The notes beneath the pieces are model-generated. The model saw only the letters and a list, made by a program, of their open reading frames with translations, was not told the origin of the DNA and did no database searches. The translations under genes and the position numbers were made by a program. 64,000 nucleotides of DNA, from contig USDT01000003.1 of assembly GCA_900553465.1 (NCBI GenBank), positions 65,534 through 129,533 of the forward strand, written 5' to 3'. Source of the stretch: an uncultured Prevotella sp. GTDB lineage: Bacteria > Bacteroidota > Bacteroidia > Bacteroidales > Bacteroidaceae. Position 1 is the stretch's first letter, and each line of letters starts with the position of its first letter. This document shows positions 1 to 8,228 of the stretch, piece after piece.

Positions 1-743
1 GTCCTGGCTAACCTCTGTGCATTCTTTGAAGATGATCTGTAAACACCCCTACCAGGTTTGTAGTCCTTTGGGTTTGCGTCTATCCATTTGTAAGACTGGC
101 TTTCTTTATCCCACGTCCTGCGCTTCCACTTTCTTCCATAGATAGGATTTCCGTTCTCATCTTCTCCGATCTTGATCCTGAATCTCCTGTAATATCTATC
201 AGGCTCATTTAGATAGCCCTGTATTTTTGCTGCCAGGCTCTTTGCTGGAGTTCCCTCACCAATCGCAAGATCAAGTGTTTTTTCAAGTTCCTCTTTGAAT
301 TGCCCTGTATAGTTCCATACCTTTTGAGACAAGTTCATACCTCCATGCTGTGATACCCTGGAGAAAAATGCGTTCATTGCCTCCTGATTTCTCTGGAACA
401 ACTTTGCAAAGTGATTATCCTCTACAGAATTTTCACCGAATACACCTTTTACCAGCTCATCATTGCTTTTGTTTGAGAACTCCCATTCTTTTTCTACACC
501 ACCACGGATAGTTTGATACACTCGGCTGTACATATTCCTCAGAATAGGGGTTACTTCCTCACTATAGCCATATTCAGAGAATGAGAAAGGAACTCCATCA
601 GAAAGCTCAGTACCTTTCACCAGGTTAATAATTTTGGTAAAACATTCCTGGTATATTTTACGAACCTCAAAAGCATATCCCTCAGTTCTTTTGAATAGCT
701 CCTGCTGCTGCTTCTTATAGTCTATGTACTTTTTCTTTGCCAT
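1..743 (-). CDS. Phage minor head / MuF-like head morphogenesis protein (partial)
   Basis: The start (MAKKKYIDYKK) and 247 codons are visible; the 3' end lies beyond the window edge. The gene follows portal and two small genes, the usual place of the SPP1 gp7/MuF head protein that joins the procapsid near the portal. The basic stretch with GRGVYRSSSKNAQRLAR near the window edge resembles the end of the MuF core, where a DNA- or portal-binding fold is expected. A long charged helical N-terminal half is also typical. Family assignment rests on this motif and on position. A C-terminal toxin or extra domain cannot be excluded because the end is missing. Confidence 0.7.
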   Translation of the reverse strand, partial: MAKKKYIDYKKQQQELFKRTEGYAFEVRKIYQECFTKIINLVKGTELSDGVPFSFSEYGYSEEVTPILRNMYSRVYQTIRGGVEKEWEFSNKSNDELVKGVFGENSVEDNHFAKLFQRNQEAMNAFFSRVSQHGGMNLSQKVWNYTGQFKEELEKTLDLAIGEGTPAKSLAAKIQGYLNEPDRYYRRFRIKIGEDENGNPIYGRKWKRRTWDKESQSYKWIDANPKDYKPGRGVYRSSSKNAQRLAR

Positions 744-744
744 A

Positions 745-921
745 TTAGTCTTTCATTTCAAACTTATCACAATGATCCCTATCAAGGAACTTAGAAAATT
801 TAGAGAACCTGCATCGGCACATAAAAGGCTTTCCATTAGCTCCTATCTCGTGTGGATCATAGCTATGCTTGCAGTCTCGGCAGTGATACTTCGGTTTTTC
901 TTTTAATTGTTTCTTTGCCAT
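745..921 (-). CDS. Small cysteine-rich phage protein, probable zinc ribbon
   Basis: A 58-residue reading frame with start MAKKQLKEKPKYHC ends just before the head-protein start. Cysteines and histidines are spaced like a zinc knuckle: HCRDCKH near residues 13-19, CRC at 35-37 and HC at 50-51. No homologue is recognised. It is packed between two phage genes with no gap to spare, which supports it as a real gene. A DNA-binding or structural zinc role is a guess from the cysteine pattern only. Confidence 0.6.
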   Translation of the reverse strand: MAKKQLKEKPKYHCRDCKHSYDPHEIGANGKPFMCRCRFSKFSKFLDRDHCDKFEMKD

Positions 922-925
922 AATA

Positions 926-1210
926 TTACATTGCGCTTTTGAACTCTATTTTACTTCTTTCTTCATCAGTAAGTAAAGATAAAACAGCCTCCATTCTGGT
1001 ATGGAAAATCTTAAATTCCCATTCGCCTTTGATCTCCTTACCTGTTAAACAGTCATTATCACTGTCAACCATCATATCGTATGTTATCGCTGGAGTGGAT
1101 CTACTTCTCAGATCCGAAAAGTGAATGGCTATAACACGGAACCGCTTAGGCTCATCGTTCTTGATAGCCCAACACTTATCTCCTACATCAAACTTTGTCC
1201 TTATTTCCAT
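926..1210 (-). CDS. Conserved-looking phage hypothetical protein
   Basis: This 94-residue soluble protein begins MEIRTKFDVGDKCWAI and lies one base after the portal gene stop, so it is translated as part of the packaging/head operon. The N-terminus (DVGDKCW, RFRVIAI) has the alternating pattern of a small beta-barrel, and the C-terminus is a charged helix (TDEERSKIEFKSAM). I do not recognise a family. Its position between portal and the head protein suggests a head or packaging accessory, but nothing in the sequence shows a function. Confidence 0.6.
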   Translation of the reverse strand: MEIRTKFDVGDKCWAIKNDEPKRFRVIAIHFSDLRSRSTPAITYDMMVDSDNDCLTGKEIKGEWEFKIFHTRMEAVLSLLTDEERSKIEFKSAM

Positions 1211-1211
1211 A

Positions 1212-2636
1212 TCATTCAGCGTTACCGAAAACGTCCATCTTGTTCATTTCCATTTGTCTCTCCATGGCAGCAGCTTCTTCCGCTTTCAGCCTTTCAATTT
1301 CTGTTTTAGCGTCCTTGACCAGGTATGACAATTCAATATAAGTTTCCCTACTCAATGCACCATCATTAAACTGTTTAGACAAGTCAGCAAGCATTTCAGA
1401 TACATCATCACCAAATGGCTCCTGGAATGAATGACTTACTACGAGTGCTTCATGTTCTGCCTTGTGTGTATAATCAAGTACATTAGCCATAATTGCTTTC
1501 ATAAGCGAAGCATGTCTGTTCATGTAATCATCATGCTTTTCCTTATGCTTGTCTGCCTTGATAACAGCCAACAGCATAACCTTTCTGATAGCCTTTGCAG
1601 AAAGGTTTCCAAGGCTTTTCATGTTGTCAAAATCAATGTTTGGAGTGAAAGACTTTGATAGAATATGCTTATCCAGTCGTTCAAATTGGTTTGTTTTACT
1701 CTGGCTTGCCTGATCCCATGTCAGATACTTAACCTCACCGCCATTCTTAAGGATAAACAGCTTTGCTTCTTCCTCTGCTTTAGGCAGACTGTTAAGAATC
1801 TCAGCAGTGGCTACCATGGCTGGATTTGCAAAGCGATCATTTACGTCTGCATCCACACTTTCCATCATTTCCACTCTATCTATCATAGGTTGAACATCAG
1901 CAGCCTCTGGATCCTGTTCAAACAGCAAAACAGGGATCTTACCTATAGGGTTAGATATTGTCACAACCTCCCAGCCAACCTTTCCACGTTTAGCCCTGTA
2001 AATCGTTTCTTTTGTATATATGTCAACATGGTAAACAGTGTTTCCACCGACCTCAGTAAGATAGTAGCCCCAGGCAAATGAAGTCAACCTCTTATACTGA
2101 TCCTTGACGGTATAAATATCATCACCGTTCTTTTTACTCAAAGGAGTAAGAATCAAATGAGGCTTATTATCATCGCCCTTGTAAACATGGTATAGAATAG
2201 CAGATACCCCCTCAGCTCCAGCAGTTCTTTTAGCTTCCCTTACTGTAGCATTGAACCTGGTTTCATCCATAAGTTTATTGAAGTACTCAAATGAGTAATC
2301 TGTATTCTCGCTTACTTGCGTCCACTTCACAGGTCTGCCATATAGAAAAACAAGAGAAATTTCGTTAATGAATTTAGGATACGGAATAGGGATCTTATTC
2401 CTTTTACTCCATCTTAAGAAATTTCCTTTCTTGTCATATACGGCTCTATCTTCACGATCCATTACCTTATGTGTGAATGTCTCGTAAACTCTCAGGTTTC
2501 TGCTGGCTACACCCTCCCAGTTCCTCATCATAGACAAAGCCCTGGTTACATCTTTTGAAGCCAACAGCTCAGTAAATCCCTGCTGATAACTTATAGCAGC
2601 TTTTACCTCATTCTTAATTACGTTTATAAGTCCCAT
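1212..2636 (-). CDS. Phage portal protein, SPP1 gp6-like
   Basis: The protein has 474 residues, the usual size for SPP1-type portals, and lies directly after the large terminase gene, the canonical place. Features seen: an N-terminal segment with NKIPIPYPKFINEISLVFLY followed by GRPVKW, a middle segment with GKIPVLLFEQD, and a C-terminal region with SLGNLSAKAIRKVML followed by long helices rich in Glu and Lys. The portal forms the dodecameric ring at one capsid vertex through which DNA enters and leaves. It ends two bases before the next small gene. Confidence is high from length, order and motif pattern. Confidence 0.88.
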   Translation of the reverse strand: MGLINVIKNEVKAAISYQQGFTELLASKDVTRALSMMRNWEGVASRNLRVYETFTHKVMDREDRAVYDKKGNFLRWSKRNKIPIPYPKFINEISLVFLYGRPVKWTQVSENTDYSFEYFNKLMDETRFNATVREAKRTAGAEGVSAILYHVYKGDDNKPHLILTPLSKKNGDDIYTVKDQYKRLTSFAWGYYLTEVGGNTVYHVDIYTKETIYRAKRGKVGWEVVTISNPIGKIPVLLFEQDPEAADVQPMIDRVEMMESVDADVNDRFANPAMVATAEILNSLPKAEEEAKLFILKNGGEVKYLTWDQASQSKTNQFERLDKHILSKSFTPNIDFDNMKSLGNLSAKAIRKVMLLAVIKADKHKEKHDDYMNRHASLMKAIMANVLDYTHKAEHEALVVSHSFQEPFGDDVSEMLADLSKQFNDGALSRETYIELSYLVKDAKTEIERLKAEEAAAMERQMEMNKMDVFGNAE

Positions 2637-2652
2637 TGCTGTAAATATTAGT

Positions 2653-4077
2653 TTATAATCCTAATCTTCTTTCTATATCATCTGGTATCTCATACTCATT
2701 GTAATCAAACCAGGATCTCATCAAGAAAAGATCCCTCCAGTCTGGTGAGCATCCAATTTCTGATTTTATTTCCTCTTTTGGTTTTATCTTTAGAGTTCCA
2801 TCATCATCAACTTTCCATGTTTGCAGTTGTTCAAGCTGTCTGATTATATCCTCACGTTCAGCACCACTTACAAGATCCTCATCAATACCAACATCAGAAC
2901 CGTTTATATGCTCAGCCAGTTTGTAACCACACTGAGCTTGTAAGTTCTGGTAGTTTTCACCGTTGAATGGAGTGGAATTATTCACAAATCCTTTTATATC
3001 GCAATTATCAACAACACCACCGCCAACACCATCCTCATCCACAATACACCTGTAGTTAGGAATACGGTATTTCTTTTGTCTGTATCTTATCCAGTCCTGG
3101 ATCTCGGTTAGCTTGCTTTTGGGGAAACCTATAACCTCAACTATGTGCCAACCGTCCCAAACTGCTAACCTGGCATAGTCAGCTCCGAAACGTGCAATAT
3201 CTCCAGTTATATAGTGTATGCCTGTTCTCTTTGATATTTTGTTTCCGAATATCTCACAGATAGCATCATGTGAACATAAAGCATTAGGGTTATCATCATA
3301 CTCCCAGTTTCCTTTCAGAAGTCGTTCCCTCTTTACCTTATCTTTCGTTGTCCTCAATCCCTCTATATAATCAGGATCAATGAAAGGATTTTCCTGTACA
3401 AGACACGCCAGGTATGACATGTAACCTGGTAAATTTTTAGCCATTGACGGCTTATAGAATGTATCATACATCCAGTTCTTTTTAGGGTTACATGTGATAA
3501 ACAGCTTTCTCTTTAGGCTTAATTCTGCGTTTAGGTGCCTACCAATACGAGTTTTAAGAGTATCATAAGCTCCAAAGTTAACCTCTCCACCTTCTTCAAT
3601 CCATCCGCCAGTGTACTCAATAGATCCGTATCTCTCATACAGAGGATCGCCTGGCTTAAACTGTAGATCCAACAAGTCAATCCTGGAACCATTATAAAAC
3701 TCAATGAAATTATATTGACCGTTATACTTATACAGAGTATCATCAACTCCATACTGTGAACAAACCTTGTAAAATGTGATCAGTGTTGACTGTGTAATTC
3801 TTTTCAGCTCAGCACGTCCGATAAACCATTTGGTACCAGCATACGCCAGACACATAAAAAGAAGCCAGGCAGCACCAGTCCAAGACTTAGCACCACCAGC
3901 AGCACCGCCATACAGAAACTCTGAATGTTCGTTATCTGTTAGGATCTTTAATGCCTGTTCTTGCTTTTCATGTTTCTTTCCATCCTTGCATGTTATGAAG
4001 TCAAAGCAACCACGTTTGAACAGTTCAACCTTGACTGCAACGTGCATAGGAACAGATGATACCTTACTTTTTGCCAT
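2653..4077 (-). CDS. terL: Phage terminase large subunit (ATPase and nuclease)
   Basis: The motor pumps DNA into the procapsid and cuts it. The ATPase domain is N-terminal: Walker A-like GGAAGGAKS at about residues 57-65 and a Walker B-like WIEEGGEV near 160. The nuclease domain is C-terminal, with TGDIARFGADYARLAV near 290 (first acidic residue) and CIVDEDGVGGGVVD (second acidic cluster). The start MAKSKVSSVP is chosen because it overlaps the end of the small-subunit gene by 14 bases; a longer frame exists but would extend into the upstream gene. Length 474 residues is normal for the family. Confidence 0.93.
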   Translation of the reverse strand: MAKSKVSSVPMHVAVKVELFKRGCFDFITCKDGKKHEKQEQALKILTDNEHSEFLYGGAAGGAKSWTGAAWLLFMCLAYAGTKWFIGRAELKRITQSTLITFYKVCSQYGVDDTLYKYNGQYNFIEFYNGSRIDLLDLQFKPGDPLYERYGSIEYTGGWIEEGGEVNFGAYDTLKTRIGRHLNAELSLKRKLFITCNPKKNWMYDTFYKPSMAKNLPGYMSYLACLVQENPFIDPDYIEGLRTTKDKVKRERLLKGNWEYDDNPNALCSHDAICEIFGNKISKRTGIHYITGDIARFGADYARLAVWDGWHIVEVIGFPKSKLTEIQDWIRYRQKKYRIPNYRCIVDEDGVGGGVVDNCDIKGFVNNSTPFNGENYQNLQAQCGYKLAEHINGSDVGIDEDLVSGAEREDIIRQLEQLQTWKVDDDGTLKIKPKEEIKSEIGCSPDWRDLFLMRSWFDYNEYEIPDDIERRLGL

Positions 4078-4537
4078 TTCCGTTGAGTTTATCCAGAAGT
4101 GCATTATACTGTATCAGTTCCTCCGTTGTGAGTGCTGATAGATCTACACTGTTATTTGTCACCTGAGCATTAACCTCACTCTCTATAGTCAAAGAGGCTT
4201 TTCCGAATATACGATCAAAGATCATTTCAACAGTTGAAGTTCTACCATACCTCATATCTGTGTTTAATGCTGACACTATATTTAGCAACCAAAGAGGCGT
4301 TTCCTTATTTGCTTTACCATCAGCACCCTTAACGATCTTTTCCAGGTCTGCTGGGGTTTGCTCCATTACCCAGCGTATAATATTGAAATAGTCCTCCTGC
4401 TCCAGCTCATAGCCTACACTTTTACCTGTTATTGCTTTGAGTTTCTTGTACAAGGATGGCTTCCTGCCTCTGTTGCGAGGCTGGTTTTCGCTGGTAAATC
4501 TGTTACCTGTTTTATTTCCTTTTTCAAATCTTGCCAT
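4064..4537 (-). CDS. Phage terminase small subunit-like protein (DUF5681-type N-terminus)
   Basis: The gene sits directly before the large terminase with overlapping ends. The N-terminus KGNKTGNRFTSENQPRNRGR resembles the DUF5681 pattern often found in the small DNA-recognition subunit next to TerL. The remainder is helical, with TEELIQYNALLDKL at the C-terminus, consistent with an oligomerisation helix. In this role it would bind packaging sites and hand DNA to the motor. Evidence is context plus the basic N-terminal motif; no helix-turn-helix is obvious by eye. Confidence 0.75.
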   Translation of the reverse strand: MARFEKGNKTGNRFTSENQPRNRGRKPSLYKKLKAITGKSVGYELEQEDYFNIIRWVMEQTPADLEKIVKGADGKANKETPLWLLNIVSALNTDMRYGRTSTVEMIFDRIFGKASLTIESEVNAQVTNNSVDLSALTTEELIQYNALLDKLNGNGKK

Positions 4538-4560
4538 CCGTTGTTTTCCCGTTGTTTGTT

Positions 4561-4583
4561 ATATGTGTTCAATAAACACACTT
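4561..4583 (-). promoter_or_regulatory. 23-bp interrupted palindrome, copy 1 of 2, upstream of terminase operon
   Basis: On the minus strand it reads AAGTGTGTTT, four variable bases, AACACATAT. The same arms with the same 4-base gap occur at 7058-7080, upstream of another leftward gene. Both copies lie in the only sizeable gaps of the late region, 24 and 39 bases before a gene start. A binding site for a phage late regulator is the likeliest reading. Confidence 0.45.
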
Positions 4584-4596
4584 ATGAAACAAAGAA

Positions 4597-4624
4597 AATC
4601 AGGTATTAAGAAAAACACCTGATT
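4597..4624 (-). terminator. Leftward hairpin before the terminase operon
   Basis: Arms AATCAGGT (4597-4604) and ACCTGATT (4617-4624) form an 8-bp stem. On the minus strand the stem is followed by TTCTTTG. It lies between the end of the small gene at 4638 and the terminase genes, so it may separate early and late leftward transcripts. Confidence 0.45.
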
Positions 4625-4637
4625 CCCTCTTTAATTA

Positions 4638-4862
4638 TCACTCAGAAACCGCCTGTGATTTATACTTACCATAGAACCACTTGATAAGATCATCACCCAT
4701 TTCATCATAAGCGTCCAGCTCATCCAGAAGTGCTTCCGCTTTGTCAATAACGCCAGTAAGCAAAACCTGTTGTTCCTCTGTTGCTGTACTGATTTCGATC
4801 TCTCCGTTAATTTGCTGTTCGATCACCTTAATCTCATCAGCAGATAATTCAATTTTTTTCAT
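4638..4862 (-). CDS. Small acidic phage hypothetical protein
   Basis: A 74-residue, strongly acidic, helical protein starting MKKIELSADEIKVIEQ. It has no signal peptide or membrane segment. It is the last gene before a hairpin and the terminase operon, so it probably closes the preceding transcript. No family is recognised. Confidence 0.6.
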   Translation of the reverse strand: MKKIELSADEIKVIEQQINGEIEISTATEEQQVLLTGVIDKAEALLDELDAYDEMGDDLIKWFYGKYKSQAVSE

Positions 4863-4894
4863 ATATTGTCTGTTTATACGTTACAAATTTAGCC

Positions 4895-5500
4895 TTAAAG
4901 TTTATATTTCTTACAAATCTCTTTCACTTTAGTTGTGTACTTGTCGGATTTACCATGAACCGCTTTTGTGACTGTTTCTGCCCAGAACTCATCAACATTA
5001 GTAGTTGCATATTTACCGTACCCAGTTTTCTTTTTGTCTTTCATCCACGTTTTATACAGAGATCTGATTTCCTTTCCTGCTGCTTTATGGTTTGCTCCAG
5101 ACAAAGAAGTGTTCCAGGTTGCATGTCCGAGTTCGTGCGTTACAGTATGAGCCAGTGGCTTATTTGTCTGAGTGTGCCATCCGCTTGCATATCCTTTCTT
5201 TGTTTGTCCGAGAACAGCACTCTTACTTTGATTGAACACCTTTTTGTTAAGGTAGATTGCCTCACTCTTACCACCAGAGGGAACCTGAACGCCCAAAGTT
5301 CCATCAGATAGTGTTGCCAGTTTGATATTTTTCTCCCTTACACCGAGCACTGAATGAAACCTTGAAATTGCCGATTTTGTTTCTTTGTACATCTGAGGAT
5401 CTTTCATGTTAACCAGAGGCTCAACACCTGTTATCTTTCCCTTATAGTTGCTATCACCAGGTTGCAAGCCACCTCTTGATCCGCTTGAATTTCTTCCCAT
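4895..5500 (-). CDS. Phage zinc metallopeptidase-like protein (HExxH)
   Basis: The 201-residue protein carries THELGHATW at about residues 121-129, the HExxH zinc site, and a later DEFWAETVTKAVHG segment that could supply the third ligand. This arrangement is typical of ImmA/IrrE- or Mu F-associated metallopeptidase folds. The N-terminus is basic and glycine-rich and there is no signal peptide. It lies between a ParB-domain protein and the late operon. It could process a phage head component or another phage protein; the substrate is not evident. Confidence 0.7.
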   Translation of the reverse strand: MGRNSSGSRGGLQPGDSNYKGKITGVEPLVNMKDPQMYKETKSAISRFHSVLGVREKNIKLATLSDGTLGVQVPSGGKSEAIYLNKKVFNQSKSAVLGQTKKGYASGWHTQTNKPLAHTVTHELGHATWNTSLSGANHKAAGKEIRSLYKTWMKDKKKTGYGKYATTNVDEFWAETVTKAVHGKSDKYTTKVKEICKKYKL

Positions 5501-5502
5501 AA

Positions 5503-6567
5503 CTACTTTTTCTTAGCGTTAATAAAATCAGTTACATATAGTAGCCCATGCTTTCTACAGAACTCTTTAATCTCATCACCGCCACCATATACCAGCAGAT
5601 TAGGTTTTTCAAGCCCTGATATTTCCTGAGCTACCTGGAGATCCGATTTAAGGCTTTCCATCCATCCGTCCAGCCCACGGGTGAAAAAAGCGTTATAGCC
5701 TTTCGGTATTCCCATTTTATTGTATTCAATAAATTTGTGCGAAACATTAAGATCGGCATAAACCTTGATACCACACTCCTGTAGGTATCTGCTCAGCCAG
5801 CGTTTTTTGTATATTAGCTGAATACCCATCGCAATAGGAGTTTGATCATGGCAGCTACAATTTGGCTCAACGATAGCCTTGCATCCGCTTGTCAATAGGT
5901 TGATAGGATCTTTCCAGAGTTTTTCAAACCTATAATCATCAACATAGAAGTGATAAGTTACAACATCTTTCCTCAGTCTGCTATTAGCTCCCCAGGGACT
6001 AAAAGGCAGCTCCAGTTTTCCAGCTTGCTGTTCTATCAGCAAATTAGGTATCTCAAAGATATTATCACTTTCATATAGTACGTCTTTCACTTCGTATGAT
6101 ATAGGATCATCTTCCGAGAACTCCGCTTCTGGATCAGGATCCTCAATTTCCTCCTGCTTTTTCTTCGATTTCTTTTCTTTCTCCTTTGGCATTTCAAGCC
6201 CTATAAAATCAAAGTTTACATCTTGCCAAATATCATCTACTTTCAGAGCGTTAAAATCCCACTCTCCGTTATTGATATTCCCACGCAAAATGATTTCAGC
6301 CCTCTCATCATCATCAAGCTCCGAATAAAGCACTGTAGGAACCTTTTCAAGTTTCAGCTTGTTGGCAGCTTTCAGCCTTTGATTTCCATCCAGGACAACC
6401 AGCTTACCATCACGATCCTCAATAGCCAAAGGTCTATGCTTGTAGAAACCGTTAACCTTGATACTGTCAACCAGCTTTTGCAGTTGTGCTTTTGTGATAG
6501 TCCTTGGATTCTCAGGCAAAGGAGAAAGATCAGCAGGATTTCTATAGATTACTTCACCGCATATCAT
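5503..6567 (-). CDS. ParB-like nuclease domain fused to a DUF4417-type domain
   Basis: Residues 1 to about 110 form a ParB/Srx-like domain: PLPENPRTITKAQLQKL, then VLDGNQRLKAA, the usual DGNxR loop, and ILRGNINNGEWDF. After an acidic, Lys/Glu-rich linker (about 130-160) comes a second domain with PFSPWGANSRLRKDVVTYHF and VDDYRFEKLWKDP, the pattern I associate with DUF4417. The start codon overlaps the upstream gene stop (ATGA). DUF4417 function is not known to me. The fusion suggests DNA recognition or modification tied to a second activity; this is inference. Confidence 0.7.
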   Translation of the reverse strand: MICGEVIYRNPADLSPLPENPRTITKAQLQKLVDSIKVNGFYKHRPLAIEDRDGKLVVLDGNQRLKAANKLKLEKVPTVLYSELDDDERAEIILRGNINNGEWDFNALKVDDIWQDVNFDFIGLEMPKEKEKKSKKKQEEIEDPDPEAEFSEDDPISYEVKDVLYESDNIFEIPNLLIEQQAGKLELPFSPWGANSRLRKDVVTYHFYVDDYRFEKLWKDPINLLTSGCKAIVEPNCSCHDQTPIAMGIQLIYKKRWLSRYLQECGIKVYADLNVSHKFIEYNKMGIPKGYNAFFTRGLDGWMESLKSDLQVAQEISGLEKPNLLVYGGGDEIKEFCRKHGLLYVTDFINAKKK

Positions 6568-7019
6568 AGACTATCCCCCTCAGTATTTCCTGTTTCAACA
6601 GCTTCTTCCTTATCATCCTCTCCATCGAAAGGCAACATCTGATCATCATCAAGAACCGAAAAGGCTTTTCTTATGATCTCAGCAGCTTTCACATAACGAT
6701 AGTATTTCTTATTCTTAAGATAGATCAGCTTACTACCATCGCTTGTGTCAACTCCTACAGCGTAAAACTTTCCCCTGTAGTCAACAGGCAAAGGCACCTT
6801 ACCATATATGACAACTTTATCTGCTGAAATATCAGTTATTGTAGCTTTCCTGTTATACTTACCATTCAGGAATATTTCAGCTTTATCATTCAACCTGATA
6901 GGATCGCCAGGGAACAGCCCCATAAGCATATCTCCAACAGTTTCCTTAAGCCCTCCATAAATCCACCAGAGAACTATTACAGCCACGAAAACAGCCGATA
7001 AAATAATAATTGCTATCAT
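6564..7019 (-). CDS. Membrane-anchored phage hypothetical protein
   Basis: One hydrophobic N-terminal helix (IAIIILSAVFVAVIVLWWIY) is followed by a soluble domain of about 120 residues and an acidic tail (DGEDDKEEAVETGNTEGDSL). The middle, with GDPIRLNDKAEIFLNG and KATITDISADKVVIYG, reads as a small beta-barrel. It overlaps the ParB-DUF4417 gene by four bases and shares its transcript. No family is recognised. Confidence 0.65.
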   Translation of the reverse strand: MIAIIILSAVFVAVIVLWWIYGGLKETVGDMLMGLFPGDPIRLNDKAEIFLNGKYNRKATITDISADKVVIYGKVPLPVDYRGKFYAVGVDTSDGSKLIYLKNKKYYRYVKAAEIIRKAFSVLDDDQMLPFDGEDDKEEAVETGNTEGDSL

Positions 7020-7045
7020 AACAGTTATTTACTTGGTTAATAATG

Positions 7046-7080
7046 CAAAGATAATAAATATGTGTTTGTAAAACACACTT
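7046..7080 (-). promoter_or_regulatory. Leftward promoter candidate with 23-bp palindrome, copy 2 of 2
   Basis: On the minus strand TATCTTTG (7053-7046) matches the Bacteroidetes -7 box TAnnTTTG. Just upstream is the interrupted palindrome ATATGTGTT / AAACACACTT (7058-7080), identical in both arms to 4561-4583. The -33 box is poor (TGTG), as expected if an activator binding the palindrome is needed. It would drive the operon starting at 7019. Confidence 0.45.
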
Positions 7081-7094
7081 TTAGGCATAAAAAA

Positions 7095-7535
7095 TCAGAA
7101 CCCAAACACGAGCATAGCAGCATCCCTATTATGCTCATTTGTCGCTTGCGTCCATCCTGTATATTTAGTAAAACTTTCCTTGCTTAATTTCGTCATATTG
7201 TTTTTAGGTGCAACCATTTCAAACTCTATTCCCAGGTCAGTTAGAAAGTCTTGCCATACAACAGCATCACGCTTTACAGATCCAACGCCCTGTAGTTTCT
7301 TTCTTTCTTCTTCACGTGACATTCTTTCAGTACCGAACCACTTTCTTTGCCTTGGATCCTCAACTCTTACAATAACCCTTTCACCGCAACCAGTCTTATA
7401 CTGTTCAGCATAAGACTTGACAATATCCATAGCCTTATGGATTTTCATTGTCTTTACGAGCAACAGAGATCGCTTTCTGTTGTCCCATACAGCGATCCCT
7501 GTATTTACTCCTGTGTCAATTCCGATATAAATCAT
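7095..7535 (-). CDS. RuvC-like Holliday junction resolvase / RNase H-fold nuclease
   Basis: The 146-residue protein opens with IGIDTGVNTGIAVWD (first Asp at 7), then VRVEDP (Glu59) and ends with NEHNRDAAMLVFGF, giving the acidic residues expected of the RuvC fold. Phages of this type use such an enzyme to resolve branched DNA before packaging. The gene overlaps its upstream neighbour by four bases and is followed by a 75-base gap that carries a promoter candidate. Confidence 0.78.
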   Translation of the reverse strand: MIYIGIDTGVNTGIAVWDNRKRSLLLVKTMKIHKAMDIVKSYAEQYKTGCGERVIVRVEDPRQRKWFGTERMSREEERKKLQGVGSVKRDAVVWQDFLTDLGIEFEMVAPKNNMTKLSKESFTKYTGWTQATNEHNRDAAMLVFGF

Positions 7536-7900
7536 TGCTCAGAATCATTATTTGTTGGTATTTCCATCAGAATAACGCCTTTAAGATGATCTTCTTGCTT
7601 TCTGGTACCCATAACCATAGCCACCTCAATATTACCAGGAATAAATGTATTTCTTACCTCCTTGATCAAAGGCATACCGATAGGCTGCTCAGACCATATA
7701 TGAGCCACCCACAAGTTATTTTCAAGCTCAACGGTTACGATTGTGTTTCTGTGTAGGAATGTTCCTGGTTTATATGATCCGTACTCATCAGAAACAACCG
7801 CCTCCCTTTTTGCAGTCTCATACAGTTTATCGAACAAATCCTTTGAAATTCTGTTTTTTCTTTTCGCCCAGTATTCAGGGTAATTCACTTTTACATTCAT
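7532..7900 (-). CDS. Phage hypothetical protein
   Basis: A 122-residue soluble protein with a helical, basic N-terminus (NYPEYWAKRKNRISKDLFDK) and a beta-rich remainder (NTIVTVELENNLWVAHIWSE). It overlaps both neighbours by four bases, so it is translationally coupled between the coiled-coil protein and the RuvC-like nuclease. I do not recognise a family. Confidence 0.6.
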   Translation of the reverse strand: MNVKVNYPEYWAKRKNRISKDLFDKLYETAKREAVVSDEYGSYKPGTFLHRNTIVTVELENNLWVAHIWSEQPIGMPLIKEVRNTFIPGNIEVAMVMGTRKQEDHLKGVILMEIPTNNDSEQ

Positions 7901-8226
7901 AAGTTTTCTGTTTTAATTGATATTCTAATAGATGGTTTAGTCTCACTGTTTACAACATATTTCTCATAGAGATCAGCATGTTCCTCCTGAAACTTTGCGT
8001 TATCAAAAACCTTTCTAACAGACGGTGCTATATACGAAACTCTGATATAATCATTCTCTGCTTTTTTCAGGTTATTGCTTTGCATTGACAATAGGATCGC
8101 ATTCTGTAGCTCAGCTTTCCTATCCTCCAGCTTCTTAATATCGCCTACCAGCTTAATATATTCGTCCTGTAGCGTTAAAATATCATCTGGTATAGGAATA
8201 TACTCTTTTGTCTTTTTCTTCGCCAT
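7897..8226 (-). CDS. Phage hypothetical protein with coiled coil
   Basis: The ATG (MAKKKTKEYIPIPDD) is chosen two bases after the exonuclease stop codon; a TTG two codons upstream would give a slightly longer form. The protein has about 109 residues. Residues 20-60 form a charged coiled coil (KLVGDIKKLEDRKAELQNAI) and the C-terminus is beta-like (KPSIRISIKTENL). This layout resembles small phage proteins near recombination genes, but no function can be assigned. Confidence 0.6.
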   Translation of the reverse strand: MAKKKTKEYIPIPDDILTLQDEYIKLVGDIKKLEDRKAELQNAILLSMQSNNLKKAENDYIRVSYIAPSVRKVFDNAKFQEEHADLYEKYVVNSETKPSIRISIKTENL

Positions 8227-8228
8227 AA

